From positions 1 to 64,000 of the forward strand of contig JAFSUD010000074.1 in the NCBI GenBank assembly GCA_017445405.1: DNA of 64,000 nt, given 5' to 3'. Source of the stretch: Synergistaceae bacterium. GTDB taxonomy: Bacteria > Synergistota > Synergistia > Synergistales > Aminobacteriaceae. Shown piece after piece: positions 49,206 through 57,858 of the stretch. A program made the translations under genes and the position numbers. The notes beneath the pieces were generated by a model. It was not told the origin of the DNA, made no database searches, and saw only the letters and a list, made by a program, of their open reading frames with translations. Positions within the stretch are counted from its first letter, which is position 1. Each line of letters begins with the position of its first letter.

Positions 49206-51812
49206 ATGATATTTGACAATGTACGAAAATTTTTAGGCCTCGACCCTAACGACAGGGCACTTAAGACATATTCAGGCCTTACAGACATAATCAACAGTTA
49301 CACAGATAACGTTCACGCAATGACTGATGAGGAGATAAAGGCCCGCTTCATGGAGCTGAAGTCTCAGGTGCAGGATGAAGAAATGCCCGCAGACCTCAAC
49401 GACATAATGCCCGAAGTCTTCGCAATAGTCCGTGAAGTAAGCGAACGCACAATCGGACTCAGGCACTATGACGTTCAGCTCGTCGGAGGAATGACTCTCC
49501 ATGACGGCAGAATCGCAGAGATGAAGACCGGTGAAGGCAAAACATTAGTCGCTACTCTCGCAGTAGTCCTAAACGCAATGAAGGGTGAAGGCGTGCATCT
49601 CGTTACCGTGAATGACTACCTAGCCAAGCGAGACTCAGAGTGGATGAGTCCCATCTACAATTTTCTCGGCCTCAGCGTCGGAGTCATCTATCCCTACATG
49701 CCGCCGGAAGAGAGAATCGCTGCTTATCAGGCCGACATAACTTACGGCACTAACAGCGAGTTTGGATTTGACTACCTCCGCGATAACATGGTCATGCACC
49801 CTTCAGAGATGGTTCAGCGCGGACACAACTACTGCATTGTTGACGAGGTCGACTCTATCCTCATCGACGAAGCCCGCACCCCTCTCATCATCTCCGGCCC
49901 GAGCGACGACGACGCAGAACTCTACATCAAGGCCGACAACGCCGCCCGGACTCTCCACGAAGGCCCTGACTACGAGAAGGACGAGAAAGAACGCTCCATC
50001 TCCCTCACGGAACAGGGAATCCAGAAATGCGAGGACTACCTCAAAATGCCCGGCTTATTCTCTGACGCTGCACACTCGGAACTCGCTCACAGAATAGTGC
50101 AGGCTCTCAAGGCTCACAGGCTCTACAAGAAGGATACTGACTATGTCGTGAAGGACGGAGAGGTAATAATAGTAGATGAGTTCACAGGAAGGCTCATGAT
50201 AGGGCGGAGATACTCTGACGGACTGCATCAGGCTATCGAGGCTAAGGAGCGCGTAAAGGTCGGCAGAGAGAGTCAGACTCTGGCGACAATCACCCTGCAG
50301 AATTACTTCAGGATGTACAGGAAGTTAGCCGGAATGACAGGTACAGCAGCCACAGAAGCCGAAGAGTTCAAGGAGATTTACGGCCTCCAGGTCGTGAGCA
50401 TTCCGACGCACAAGCAGATGATTCGCGTTGATAATCCTGATGTGATTTACGCAACCGAGCACGAGAAGTACAAGGCCGTAGCTGATGAAGTAGAGGAAAT
50501 GCACAAGAAAGGCCAGCCCGTACTCGTCGGCACAACGTCAATTGAGAACTCCGAACGTGTCAGCAAGCTCCTCAAAGCCCGCAAAATTCCTCACAATGTC
50601 CTCAACGCAAAGTATCACGAGAAAGAGGCAGAGATAGTTGCTCAGGCAGGACGCGAGGGAGCAGTAACCGTAGCTACGAACATGGCCGGAAGAGGTACAG
50701 ACATCATGCTCGGAGGCAACCCAGCGACTCAGGAGGAACACGACAAAGTAGCCTCGCTCGGAGGACTCGCAATCATCGGCACGGAACGCCACGAATCTCG
50801 GCGTATCGATAACCAGCTGCGCGGACGCTCCGGAAGACAGGGAGACCCGGGAAGTTCACGCTTCTACTTGTCGCTTGAGGATAACCTGCTGCGGCTTTTC
50901 GGCTCTGACAGGATCCAGCCCATCATGGGAAAACTCGGTCTCAAGGACGGTGAAGCTATCGAGTCATCAATGCTGAGTAAGATAATCGAGAACTCGCAGA
51001 AGAAAGTAGAGGAAATGCACTTTGACATCAGGAAGCAGCTTTTAGCTTACGACAACGTCATGAACCAGCAGAGGGAAGCTATCTATGCAGAACGCGCCGA
51101 CATCCTCACGACTCCTGCTGAAGACATGCCCGCATATGGCTGGGACGTTGTTCACGGTGTGGTGAACGGGATTCTCGACAAGTATTTTCCAGAGGGCGGA
51201 GAGGCTGAAGGCGAACGTGCAGCGGCAAGATTACGTGCACTCTTCGGGCAGGGAGCAGAGGGCAAAATTGCAGACGTGGATACCCGGCTCGGCATGGAGG
51301 GCATGAGAGAAGAAATACTTGACGGCGTGAAGTCGCGCTATGAGGCCAAGATTGCAGCCATCAACTCCGAATCAGAAGGTGCTCCCGAAGACCTCGCGGG
51401 TACGATTGTGCGACATATCCTCCTCAACACTTTAGACTCTGCATGGAGGCAGCATCTCTTAGGCATGGACGAACTCAGGCGTGGAATCGGCCTGCGTGCA
51501 ATCGGCCAGAAAGATCCGCTTATCGAGTACCAGTTCGAGAGCTACAACCTCTTCACCGACATGATGGAGAGAGTCAAGGACACTTTCACGGAACAGGTAT
51601 TCAGAGTCCGCGTGATGAGCGAACGTGCACAGAGAGAACGCAGACTCACGCTCGAACGCCCGGGAGAAAGACCCCCCATAGCCCCCCCTAGCTTAGGGGG
51701 GAAACAGGAGGGTAATCCTTACACCCGCAAAGCCGCCAAAGTCGGACGCAATGACCCGTGCCCATGCGGAAGCGGAAAGAAGTATAAGTACTGTCATGGA
51801 AGGGGGCTGTAA
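49206..51812 (+). CDS. secA: Preprotein translocase ATPase SecA
   Basis: The 868-residue motor drives Sec export. Walker A ([13 protein letters not shown]), the [19 protein letters not shown] block, the [13 protein letters not shown] motif and the arginine-finger region ([13 protein letters not shown]) are present. The C-terminus ends in the SEC-C zinc motif [13 protein letters not shown], which binds SecB or ribosomes. Just before it, the linker [17 protein letters not shown] is encoded by a strong palindrome inserted in frame (see repeat). The ribosome-binding site is CAGGAGA. Confidence 0.98.
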   Translation: MIFDNVRKFLGLDPNDRALKTYSGLTDIINSYTDNVHAMTDEEIKARFMELKSQVQDEEMPADLNDIMPEVFAIVREVSERTIGLRHYDVQLVGGMTLHDGRIAEMKTGEGKTLVATLAVVLNAMKGEGVHLVTVNDYLAKRDSEWMSPIYNFLGLSVGVIYPYMPPEERIAAYQADITYGTNSEFGFDYLRDNMVMHPSEMVQRGHNYCIVDEVDSILIDEARTPLIISGPSDDDAELYIKADNAARTLHEGPDYEKDEKERSISLTEQGIQKCEDYLKMPGLFSDAAHSELAHRIVQALKAHRLYKKDTDYVVKDGEVIIVDEFTGRLMIGRRYSDGLHQAIEAKERVKVGRESQTLATITLQNYFRMYRKLAGMTGTAATEAEEFKEIYGLQVVSIPTHKQMIRVDNPDVIYATEHEKYKAVADEVEEMHKKGQPVLVGTTSIENSERVSKLLKARKIPHNVLNAKYHEKEAEIVAQAGREGAVTVATNMAGRGTDIMLGGNPATQEEHDKVASLGGLAIIGTERHESRRIDNQLRGRSGRQGDPGSSRFYLSLEDNLLRLFGSDRIQPIMGKLGLKDGEAIESSMLSKIIENSQKKVEEMHFDIRKQLLAYDNVMNQQREAIYAERADILTTPAEDMPAYGWDVVHGVVNGILDKYFPEGGEAEGERAAARLRALFGQGAEGKIADVDTRLGMEGMREEILDGVKSRYEAKIAAINSESEGAPEDLAGTIVRHILLNTLDSAWRQHLLGMDELRRGIGLRAIGQKDPLIEYQFESYNLFTDMMERVKDTFTEQVFRVRVMSERAQRERRLTLERPGERPPIAPPSLGGKQEGNPYTRKAAKVGRNDPCPCGSGKKYKYCHGRGL
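51672..51712. repeat. In-frame palindromic insert in the secA linker
   Basis: CCCCCCTA (51683-51690) and TTAGGGGGG (51693-51701) form an 8-bp stem with a 3-base loop, flanked by further C-rich and G-rich runs (ACCCCCCATAG, CAGGAGGG). The composition is unlike the rest of secA. It looks like a miniature palindromic element tolerated in a flexible linker. Confidence 0.6.
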
Positions 51813-51814
51813 CA

Positions 51815-53671
51815 GTGAAGCGTAAGATTTTGCTGCTGGTGATGCTGCTAGCGTGCGTGTCTCCCGCATCAGGCGGAATCCCGCTCGGGAGGTACAGCCT
51901 CAACGCCTCATCAGATGATAACAGCATGGCGAGATTCCTTCCTCCGCACCTCAAGTTCACGGACAGGTTCACGCTCACAGAAGCTCCCGAATACAGCCTC
52001 TCCCGAATGAAGCAGGTAAACCCGGACTTCACAACTTATCCGGAGGCCAGCGGGATAATCTGGCTCAAGCATTCCGTCATATCGCGCTCAGAGTCAGGAG
52101 GCATAGAGACAACTCGGCTATACGTCATTCTCGGCCGGAGAGGACTCGCCGGCAAATGGCTGAACTGGAACATCCCAATTCCCGCAGACGGAACAGCACG
52201 AGTCCTTGAAGCGAGCGTGTACGACTTCACGAGCTTGGCCGAAATTGCGGAAGCAGAGCCGGAGGAAGACACAGAGGCCGGAGTTATCCGGGTGAACATC
52301 TCGCAGCAGGGATTGCCGGAGACGTTCATTATTGCGCTGTCGTGGCACGAGCATCTGCCATCACAGTTAAGCGTTGAAGGCCTGTGCTGGTTTCAGGAAG
52401 ACCTGAGAGTCTGGGAGTCTGTGGTTGATGTCTACTCTCCGGAGTCAATAGCGTACAGGACTTTTCCGAACGCAATATCGCCGGAGACCGACCACTCGGG
52501 CAATGAGATTCTCTACACGTGGAGGCGCATAAACCTCGAGCCGTTCAGCACGTCGGGAGAACTCGCACGTCTTCAGAGAGCAGGAGTAATCTTCAGCACG
52601 AGGCGGGGAACTTCCGGAGTGATGAGCGTCCTCAAAGATGCAGAGTCAGCAGTGAAGCGTCCTGCAAACACTGAGGCAATATCAGGCTTCAAGCGTTCAC
52701 GCAATGAAGGAACACTGAGGCTGATAGAGTGGCTCAGAAGCCAGCCGGAAATTGAGTTAGCTGAAGGCTCGCAGAGAAGAACTCCCAGCTCCGGAGCACT
52801 GACCCGCGCAGAAAAAATAATGCTCGCGAAAGTCTGGCTGTCATCGCAGAAAGTTAATGCATCACTGAACTGGCAGATGCCCATAGAGCCGGACGAGGTT
52901 ACTCCTCTGTGTGCTGGAATGTTCACTTCGCCGGTGCTCGAGGTTGAGGGAGTGAAGGGAGTAAATTTTCACGACATGACAGATCCGGCATTGCTGGCAG
53001 GAGCAAAGATTTACAGCGTGAGCAGTGAAGGGCGTGTGTTCTCTCGGAGGATTCCCTCGTCGAAGGCGGGCGATAACCGTTTAAGTGCCGTGATGGATTT
53101 GCGGCTCAGTGAACACGGACTCCTTAACGGGACGGTGAGAGTGATTCTTCGCGGAGCATGGAGCGCGCTGATGCTAGGCGACACACCTACGGACGGGACA
53201 GCGAGAGGAGCAGTGCTATCATTATTTCCCGGCCTGACGAACTACAAAGATGTGAAGTACAAGGACGTGAAGGGTGTACCTGAAATATCGTTTACCATTG
53301 AGAACAAGCCCGGTGTTGGCGGAACAGGAAGGGGAGTGCTCGCGATACTGCCGTTCTTTGAGCCGGTAGCAATGCGCAAACTGGGAGGCTATGAACCTCC
53401 TGTAGAGATAGCATTTCCTTTCGTGATTGACCAGAATATTACGCTGGGCTTCCCGAAAAATGCATCTGAAGCTCTGGTGTCTAACAAAGTCAGCAAGAAT
53501 CCCGACAAGATTAATTACTCTGAGAGTTACACTAACAGGAGGCACAGGCTTATAGCGGACGCACGTTTTGAGCTGAACATGAACAGCGTAACCAGCGGGA
53601 ACATGACATTACTTAGGCGGCATCTTGACCAGTGGCGGATGTTCTCAGCGCGCCAGATACCGGTGAGATGA
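51815..53671 (+). CDS. Secreted protein with DUF3857-like N-terminal domain
   Basis: The 618-residue protein starts at GTG (AAGGGGG site 9 bases upstream) with a signal peptide (MKRKILLLVMLLACVSPASG). Residues about 60-240 look like a DUF3857 beta-rich domain (for example YPEASGIIWLKHSVISRSES and the late FPNAIS region). The middle part (about 250-400) corresponds in position to a transglutaminase domain but shows no clear Cys-His-Asp triad. The C-terminal part is beta-rich. It begins 2 bases after secA and precedes argS by 18 bases. Function unknown; a cell-envelope protein is likely. Confidence 0.75.
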   Translation: MKRKILLLVMLLACVSPASGGIPLGRYSLNASSDDNSMARFLPPHLKFTDRFTLTEAPEYSLSRMKQVNPDFTTYPEASGIIWLKHSVISRSESGGIETTRLYVILGRRGLAGKWLNWNIPIPADGTARVLEASVYDFTSLAEIAEAEPEEDTEAGVIRVNISQQGLPETFIIALSWHEHLPSQLSVEGLCWFQEDLRVWESVVDVYSPESIAYRTFPNAISPETDHSGNEILYTWRRINLEPFSTSGELARLQRAGVIFSTRRGTSGVMSVLKDAESAVKRPANTEAISGFKRSRNEGTLRLIEWLRSQPEIELAEGSQRRTPSSGALTRAEKIMLAKVWLSSQKVNASLNWQMPIEPDEVTPLCAGMFTSPVLEVEGVKGVNFHDMTDPALLAGAKIYSVSSEGRVFSRRIPSSKAGDNRLSAVMDLRLSEHGLLNGTVRVILRGAWSALMLGDTPTDGTARGAVLSLFPGLTNYKDVKYKDVKGVPEISFTIENKPGVGGTGRGVLAILPFFEPVAMRKLGGYEPPVEIAFPFVIDQNITLGFPKNASEALVSNKVSKNPDKINYSESYTNRRHRLIADARFELNMNSVTSGNMTLLRRHLDQWRMFSARQIPVR

Positions 53672-53689
53672 GATAGGAGAATGATAGAC

Positions 53690-55363
53690 ATGAATGGAGA
53701 AAACACAGCAATAGTGAGACTGAATGAAGCTCTGAACGACGCGGTAAAGGCACTTGGAGCTGATGGCATAGATGCTGTGTGGGAGAAGCCCAAGCATGAA
53801 GGACACGGAGACAGGGCAGCGAATGTTGCGATGAGGCTCGCGAAGCCCCTGAAGGCCAAGCCGAGAGACATAGCAGAGAAGTTAGCCGAGAGCCTGAAGA
53901 GTGAGGAAGTAATCACCAGCACAGAGATAGCCGGGCCGGGATTCCTGAACGCGTATTTGTCGGGGAAGTTCTACGCTGACGCAGTGAGTGATGTGCTCGC
54001 TCAGGGGTCATCTTACGGAGCGGTGAACTTAGGGCAGGGAAGACGTGTGCAGGTTGAGTTTGTGAGTGCGAATCCGACCGGGCCTCTGCACATCGGGCAC
54101 GGAAGAGGAGCGGCAGTAGGTGATGCAGTTGCGAGGATTCTTGCGTTCACTGGCTGGGACGTTCAGAGAGAGTATTACGTGAATGATTCGGGACTACAGA
54201 TTGACACTCTGGGACGGTCGACACGTGCGAGGTATCTTGAGCTTCTGGGACGGGAGTCAGAGTTTCCAGAGAACGGCTACAAGGGAGCATACATCTACGA
54301 TCTTGCACGCGAGATAATCAGCGCAGAAGGTGAGAAATTTGCGGACATGCCCGAGAGTGAGAGTCTCGAGTACTTCAGGAGCTACGCAGCAGGAAAAATC
54401 ATGAACGGCATCAAGAAGGATCTAGAGGAGTTCCGAGTGAGCTTTGACAAGTTCTTTCCTGAAGGATACCTGCACAAAAACGGACTCGTCTCTTCCGCAA
54501 TGAATGAGCTGAAGGCTTCGGGCTATGCTTACGAACAGGACGGTGCGCTGTGGTTCAGGACCGGCGACACCATAGGCGACGACAAGGACAGAGTGTTAAT
54601 CCGCGCAAACGGGATCCCGACGTACTACGCATCAGATATTGCGTATCACAGAGATAAATTCATAACCCGCAACTTCGAGAGAGTGATTGACGTGTGGGGA
54701 GCAGATCATCACGGCTACATTGCGAGAATGAAGGCAGCAGTTAAGGCAATGGGCAGAAATCCCGATGACTTCATCGTTCTCCTGATTCAGTTAGTGAACC
54801 TTCTGCGCGGGGGAAAAGTCGTAACCATGTCGACACGTGCAGGGGAGTTCATCACTTTGCGGGACGTTCTCGACGAGGCAGGAGTCGACGCAACACGATT
54901 CTTCTTCCTGATGAGACGCTCTGACTCTCAGCTGGACTTCGACCTCGACCTCGCCAAGAAGCAGGGCAGCGATAACCCCGTCTACTACGTGCAGTACGCA
55001 CACGCAAGAATCTCGGGCATCCTCCGGGAGTTCGCGGGCAGGGGCGGAAATCTCGAGGCACTGGACAGCACCAACATTCCCGCAGAGATCTTTGACAGCA
55101 AGGACGCAAGGGACTTGGCAGACTGCTTAGTGTCATACCCTGATGCTGTGCGCGAGGCTTCTGACGAGTTAGCTCCTCAGGCACTCACAGGGTACGTCCT
55201 GAACTTGGCCGGAGTGTTTCACTCGTTCTACAACACGAACAGGATTCTTGATGAGCCGGACGAGAATATCAGGATTGGCAGGCTTAACATTGCGCGGGCG
55301 GTGAAGAGCGTGATTGCGTCATGCCTTGAGCTTTTGGGAGTAACTGCTCCCGAGAGGATGTAG
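53690..55363 (+). CDS. argS: Arginyl-tRNA synthetase
   Basis: The 557-residue class I synthetase has the N-terminal Add-1 domain, the HIGH signature as ANPTGPLHIGHGRGAAVGDA near residue 125, the KMSKS-loop equivalent VVTMSTRAGEF and the anticodon-binding C-terminal domain ending in LLGVTAPERM. I chose the ATG at 53690 rather than 53681 because TAGGAG lies 10 bases before it but only 1 base before the other. It is followed 9 bases later by the FtsB-like gene. Confidence 0.96.
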   Translation: MNGENTAIVRLNEALNDAVKALGADGIDAVWEKPKHEGHGDRAANVAMRLAKPLKAKPRDIAEKLAESLKSEEVITSTEIAGPGFLNAYLSGKFYADAVSDVLAQGSSYGAVNLGQGRRVQVEFVSANPTGPLHIGHGRGAAVGDAVARILAFTGWDVQREYYVNDSGLQIDTLGRSTRARYLELLGRESEFPENGYKGAYIYDLAREIISAEGEKFADMPESESLEYFRSYAAGKIMNGIKKDLEEFRVSFDKFFPEGYLHKNGLVSSAMNELKASGYAYEQDGALWFRTGDTIGDDKDRVLIRANGIPTYYASDIAYHRDKFITRNFERVIDVWGADHHGYIARMKAAVKAMGRNPDDFIVLLIQLVNLLRGGKVVTMSTRAGEFITLRDVLDEAGVDATRFFFLMRRSDSQLDFDLDLAKKQGSDNPVYYVQYAHARISGILREFAGRGGNLEALDSTNIPAEIFDSKDARDLADCLVSYPDAVREASDELAPQALTGYVLNLAGVFHSFYNTNRILDEPDENIRIGRLNIARAVKSVIASCLELLGVTAPERM

Positions 55364-55372
55364 AGTCAGGTT

Positions 55373-55687
55373 ATGCCTTCGTTCAGGCGGTTAATCATAA
55401 TAACGCTTGCTGTCTTGGGGCTGGCTATCACTGTGAGCTATTACAGGTTTGAGCTTGAGAGGATAGCTGAGATTCGCGAGGCAATAGGCAAGAGCGAGGC
55501 AGTCCTGAAGGAGAAGCGGGAGAGTGTGAGGAACTACAAGGAGAAGGTAGCGTTCTACAAGACTCAGGAGGGAGCGGAGCATTTGGCGAGGGAGCAATAT
55601 AATCTTGTCGGAGAAGGCGAGAGAGTGATATTGCTGAAGAGTCCTGATGCTGAAGTCAGAGAATCGCCTCCGGAAGTAGGAGAGTAG
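55373..55687 (+). CDS. FtsB/DivIC-like septum formation initiator protein
   Basis: The 104-residue protein has one N-terminal membrane helix (LIIITLAVLGLAITVSYYRF), a coiled coil (about residues 35-65) and a short C-terminal part ending AREQYNLVGEGERVILL, the pattern of FtsB/DivIC proteins, where an (A/L)R-E-x-Y/L-x-(L/M)-V motif follows the coil. It would link cell-division proteins at the septum. It is the last gene of the secA-argS run. Confidence 0.85.
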   Translation: MPSFRRLIIITLAVLGLAITVSYYRFELERIAEIREAIGKSEAVLKEKRESVRNYKEKVAFYKTQEGAEHLAREQYNLVGEGERVILLKSPDAEVRESPPEVGE

Positions 55688-55697
55688 ACGCATAAAT

Positions 55698-55728
55698 AAT
55701 CCCCCCTCATGAAGAGTGAAGGGGGATT
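55698..55728. terminator. Bidirectional terminator
   Basis: ATCCCCC and GGGGGAT (55699-55705 and 55721-55727) pair around a 15-base loop; a T-rich stretch follows on both strands (TTGCTTTG on plus, ATTATTTATG on minus). It separates the convergent FtsB-like gene and the small operon. A similar sequence recurs at 56110-56150. Confidence 0.75.
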
Positions 55729-55742
55729 TGCTTTGCCGGGAA

Positions 55743-56081
55743 TCACAAAATGCAAAAAGGACCGTACCTGGCAAGGATTAGTTCATAGTACGACTTCTCA
55801 TATGACTCCTTAATGTCTTTAGAAACGTTCTCACTTCTGAAGTATGCGTCATATTTCCTGAACAAATCCCAATTATCTTGGGCGTTCAGATAAAGCATAA
55901 CGTAGCTGATGTATTCCATGTCTCCGGGTTTTCCGTCAGCTTCAAGGCGGGCTATTTCCCTATCAAGGAATTTTGCGGCATCATCAGGACTGTTAATGTT
56001 AAGAGCTGTCATCAATCGAGCTTTCTTCTTCTCTATTCGAATTGAACGAAAGACAGATTTTAACAATTCTATGATTATCAT
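55743..56081 (-). CDS. Small helical protein, paralog A
   Basis: The 112-residue protein is unrecognised. It is clearly paralogous to the protein at 57409-57768: both contain a SPDDAAKFLD or NPDDAAKFLD block, then a YVMLYLNAQDN or YIMRYLNAQDN block, then FRKYDAYFRS followed by KESYEK. It is basic and helical at the N-terminus. The start has a GAGGAGG site. It is the last gene of a six-gene minus-strand operon. The two paralogs flank the other four genes. Confidence 0.75.
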   Translation of the reverse strand: MIIIELLKSVFRSIRIEKKKARLMTALNINSPDDAAKFLDREIARLEADGKPGDMEYISYVMLYLNAQDNWDLFRKYDAYFRSENVSKDIKESYEKSYYELILARYGPFCIL

Positions 56082-56107
56082 AAATACGACCTCCTCATCA
56101 TAAATTC

Positions 56108-56150
56108 GCCCTCCTCATGTAGAGTGAAAGGGGGATGTGCTTTGTTGGGA
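56108..56150. repeat. Copy of the 55710-55745 intergenic segment
   Basis: CTCATGTAGAGTGAAAGGGGGATG, then TGCTTTGTTGGGAGTTAC here matches CTCATGAAGAGTGAAGGGGG, ATTTGCTTTGCCGGGAATCAC at 55707-55746. It lies between paralog A and the 59-residue gene, and a CCCTCC/GGGGG hairpin can form. It suggests that paralog A with its downstream terminator was inserted or duplicated as a unit. Confidence 0.65.
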
Positions 56151-56151
56151 G

Positions 56152-56331
56152 TTACCAGCGGCTTCCGAATGAGCTGAACCTGTCGCAAACGGCACGGAGT
56201 CTCTCTGAGGCCTCTTCAGCCAGATAACGCTGCTCATCGCGGAGTCTCGAGACTCTGAAGAACTGCTCATGAGCCATACGTTCAGCAGCTTCATTGCCTA
56301 CCAAGTCTTTACAGTCTTTCAAGTCCATCAT
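56152..56331 (-). CDS. Small charged helical protein (59 residues)
   Basis: An ATG at 56331 (a second ATG follows at 56328) opens 59 codons, with a GGGGTG site 7-10 bases upstream. The sequence begins MMDLKDCKDLVGNEAAERMA, is rich in Glu and Arg and is probably one long helix, ending FGSRW. It lies in line with the operon genes on both sides. No family recognised. Confidence 0.65.
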   Translation of the reverse strand: MMDLKDCKDLVGNEAAERMAHEQFFRVSRLRDEQRYLAEEASERLRAVCDRFSSFGSRW

Positions 56332-56364
56332 ATGTATTCACCCCATCCTTAGCGGGGATTCCCT

Positions 56365-56721
56365 TTATCCGCGTTCCCTGTCGAATTTCTTGGCAGCGTT
56401 CCAGCCGAGAGTCTCCGTTATTCCTGCTGCTGTGGTAGCGTTTATTGCGTTGCCAAGTCCGGGAATCCAGCCTAACGCAAATTGTGATACCAGCCTTCCC
56501 ACTGATGCACCGGCCAAGCTCTTGATGAGTGCCCTTGCCGCTGTCTCCGTTATGCTCTTGCCGAAGACGCTACCAAGACTGATTATCATGGTTACCTGAG
56601 CTGCCGTTATGGGTATTGCGTCAGAGCCGGGAAGCTGGGCTAACCCTCCGCCTATGCCTGCACATGCCACGCTTGCCGTGTGAATGATCGCGCTGCATTT
56701 CGAGCTTTCTGCACTGGTCAT
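56365..56721 (-). CDS. DUF697-like small membrane protein
   Basis: The 118-residue protein is glycine- and alanine-rich, with two or three membrane-compatible segments (IIHTASVACAGIGGGLAQLP, VTMIISLGSVFGKS, GWIPGLGNAINATTAAGITE). The pattern YG/FGK...AALS...G.......IPG.GNA.NA....T..LG matches the C-terminal half of DUF697 (YcjF-like) proteins. I chose the ATG at 56721, 8 bases after AAGGAG. It follows the LRAT-like gene by 15 bases and could anchor that protein's activity at the membrane; that link is inference. Confidence 0.7.
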   Translation of the reverse strand: MTSAESSKCSAIIHTASVACAGIGGGLAQLPGSDAIPITAAQVTMIISLGSVFGKSITETAARALIKSLAGASVGRLVSQFALGWIPGLGNAINATTAAGITETLGWNAAKKFDRERG

Positions 56722-56736
56722 ATACATCACTCCTTC

Positions 56737-57162
56737 TTAAAAGCTGAACAGTTCTTCTGCTTCGGACAATATGCCCTTCACAACTGAGCCGACATCAAAA
56801 ATTTCTGTCTGAGATGATTCGCTTCTGCCGGTTTTGCACTCAACAGCAAAGTGTTCGCAGTTATGCCCCAGCTGGCTGTAGCGTCTCTCTCCTATTCTTG
56901 CGCGTGCCCTCCTGACCGTCTCCGTGCCCGAGTAAACGTGAGGGTAATCTTCATGGTCGAACCTGCAGACAGAAAACTCGTCATCTCCGTCCAGAAATTC
57001 ACTCAGCGGAGTCTCACGTACTACTCCTTTGAAGTCGCTGTGCCCCTCAGTGCCGGTGTAGTGGATGACATGTCCGCCGTCCGGTGTGTCGACATAAACG
57101 CCGTAATGCGCATACATGCCTCTTTTTACGCGGATTACATCGCCGTCTTTGAGTCTGCTCAA
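56737..57162 (-). CDS. LRAT-like (NlpC/P60 superfamily) cysteine acyltransferase/hydrolase
   Basis: The 141-residue protein has the hallmarks of the lecithin-retinol acyltransferase group: an N-terminal GDVIRVKRGMYAHYGVYVD with the catalytic His, a second His in GGHVIHYTG, and a C-terminal LGHNCEHFAVECKTGRSES carrying the Asn-Cys-Glu-His-Phe nucleophile motif. Such proteins transfer or hydrolyse acyl groups of lipids, or act as permuted cysteine peptidases. It starts 6 bases after the 74-residue gene. Metabolic role unknown. Confidence 0.85.
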   Translation of the reverse strand: MSRLKDGDVIRVKRGMYAHYGVYVDTPDGGHVIHYTGTEGHSDFKGVVRETPLSEFLDGDDEFSVCRFDHEDYPHVYSGTETVRRARARIGERRYSQLGHNCEHFAVECKTGRSESSQTEIFDVGSVVKGILSEAEELFSF

Positions 57163-57168
57163 GATTCA

Positions 57169-57393
57169 TCACTCCTTGTCGTTTCCTGCTGTGCCTGAAG
57201 TATCCAGCCAGCTCCGTGCAATTTTCCCTGCACTCTGGCCTATATGTTCGAGAGCTTTCTGGCCTGCACTCAGGGAAACATTCCTGACAAACGAGGCAAA
57301 TTCGGGAGTCTTCTCAATCATCGTACGCGGAGTATCTGTGATGACATCTTCCGCAGAATCGAGAACCTCATCAAGCAAGCTGAATAGTCCCAT
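57169..57393 (-). CDS. Small unrecognised protein (74 residues)
   Basis: The protein begins MGLFSLLDEVLDSAEDVITD and is acidic and helical, with a later segment SFVRNVSLSAGQKALEHIGQ. A GGAGGCGGAC site precedes the ATG. It overlaps no neighbour but is separated by only 15 and 6 bases from the genes before and after it, which supports a single operon. No family recognised. Confidence 0.65.
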   Translation of the reverse strand: MGLFSLLDEVLDSAEDVITDTPRTMIEKTPEFASFVRNVSLSAGQKALEHIGQSAGKIARSWLDTSGTAGNDKE

Positions 57394-57408
57394 ATGTCCG
57401 CCTCCTCA

Positions 57409-57768
57409 CTAAACAACGCTGATGATTTCGCGGTAAAGCTTCTCATACGACTCCTTGATTTTTTTGTGCACGTTCCCGCTTCTGAAATATGCGTCGTATT
57501 TCCTGAACAGTTCCCGATTATCTTGGGCGTTCAGATAACGCATAATGTAGCTGACATTTGCCATCTTGCTGTTGTGCTCTCTGATAGACCCGCCAGCTTC
57601 AAGCTGAGAGATAAACTCGTCAAGAAATTTTGCGGCATCGTCAGGGTTGCTGATATGAAGAGCCTGCCTTCGTTCAGCTGTCCTTATCGCCATTTCTGCT
57701 CTCTTATTTGCCTGATAGAACTTGTACTCCGAATCGGAAAAAAATAACTCTTCCAATATCCCCATCAT
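57409..57768 (-). CDS. Small helical protein, paralog B
   Basis: The 119-residue protein is the first gene of the six-gene operon and a paralog of the last one (55743-56081). It shares the NPDDAAKFLDEFISQLEAGG, YIMRYLNAQDN and FRKYDAYFRSGNV blocks. Its N-terminus (MMGILEELFFSDSEYKFYQA) differs from paralog A. A GGAGGTG site precedes the tandem ATGs. The family is unrecognised; in effector-like operons such duplicated small helical proteins can be immunity or adaptor proteins, but nothing here shows that directly. Confidence 0.75.
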   Translation of the reverse strand: MMGILEELFFSDSEYKFYQANKRAEMAIRTAERRQALHISNPDDAAKFLDEFISQLEAGGSIREHNSKMANVSYIMRYLNAQDNRELFRKYDAYFRSGNVHKKIKESYEKLYREIISVV

Positions 57769-57858
57769 TACACCTCCATCGCATCAATGTATAATCTTGC
57801 CCGATTTTACAGACCAGCTCCCGCAGAATCGAATACGTTTGATAGAAGGAGGTACTTC

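Noticed and set aside
49272-49502. Antisense frame inside secA and many similar long antisense frames
   Set aside because: They lie opposite strongly conserved genes, lack ribosome-binding sites and show no family resemblance.
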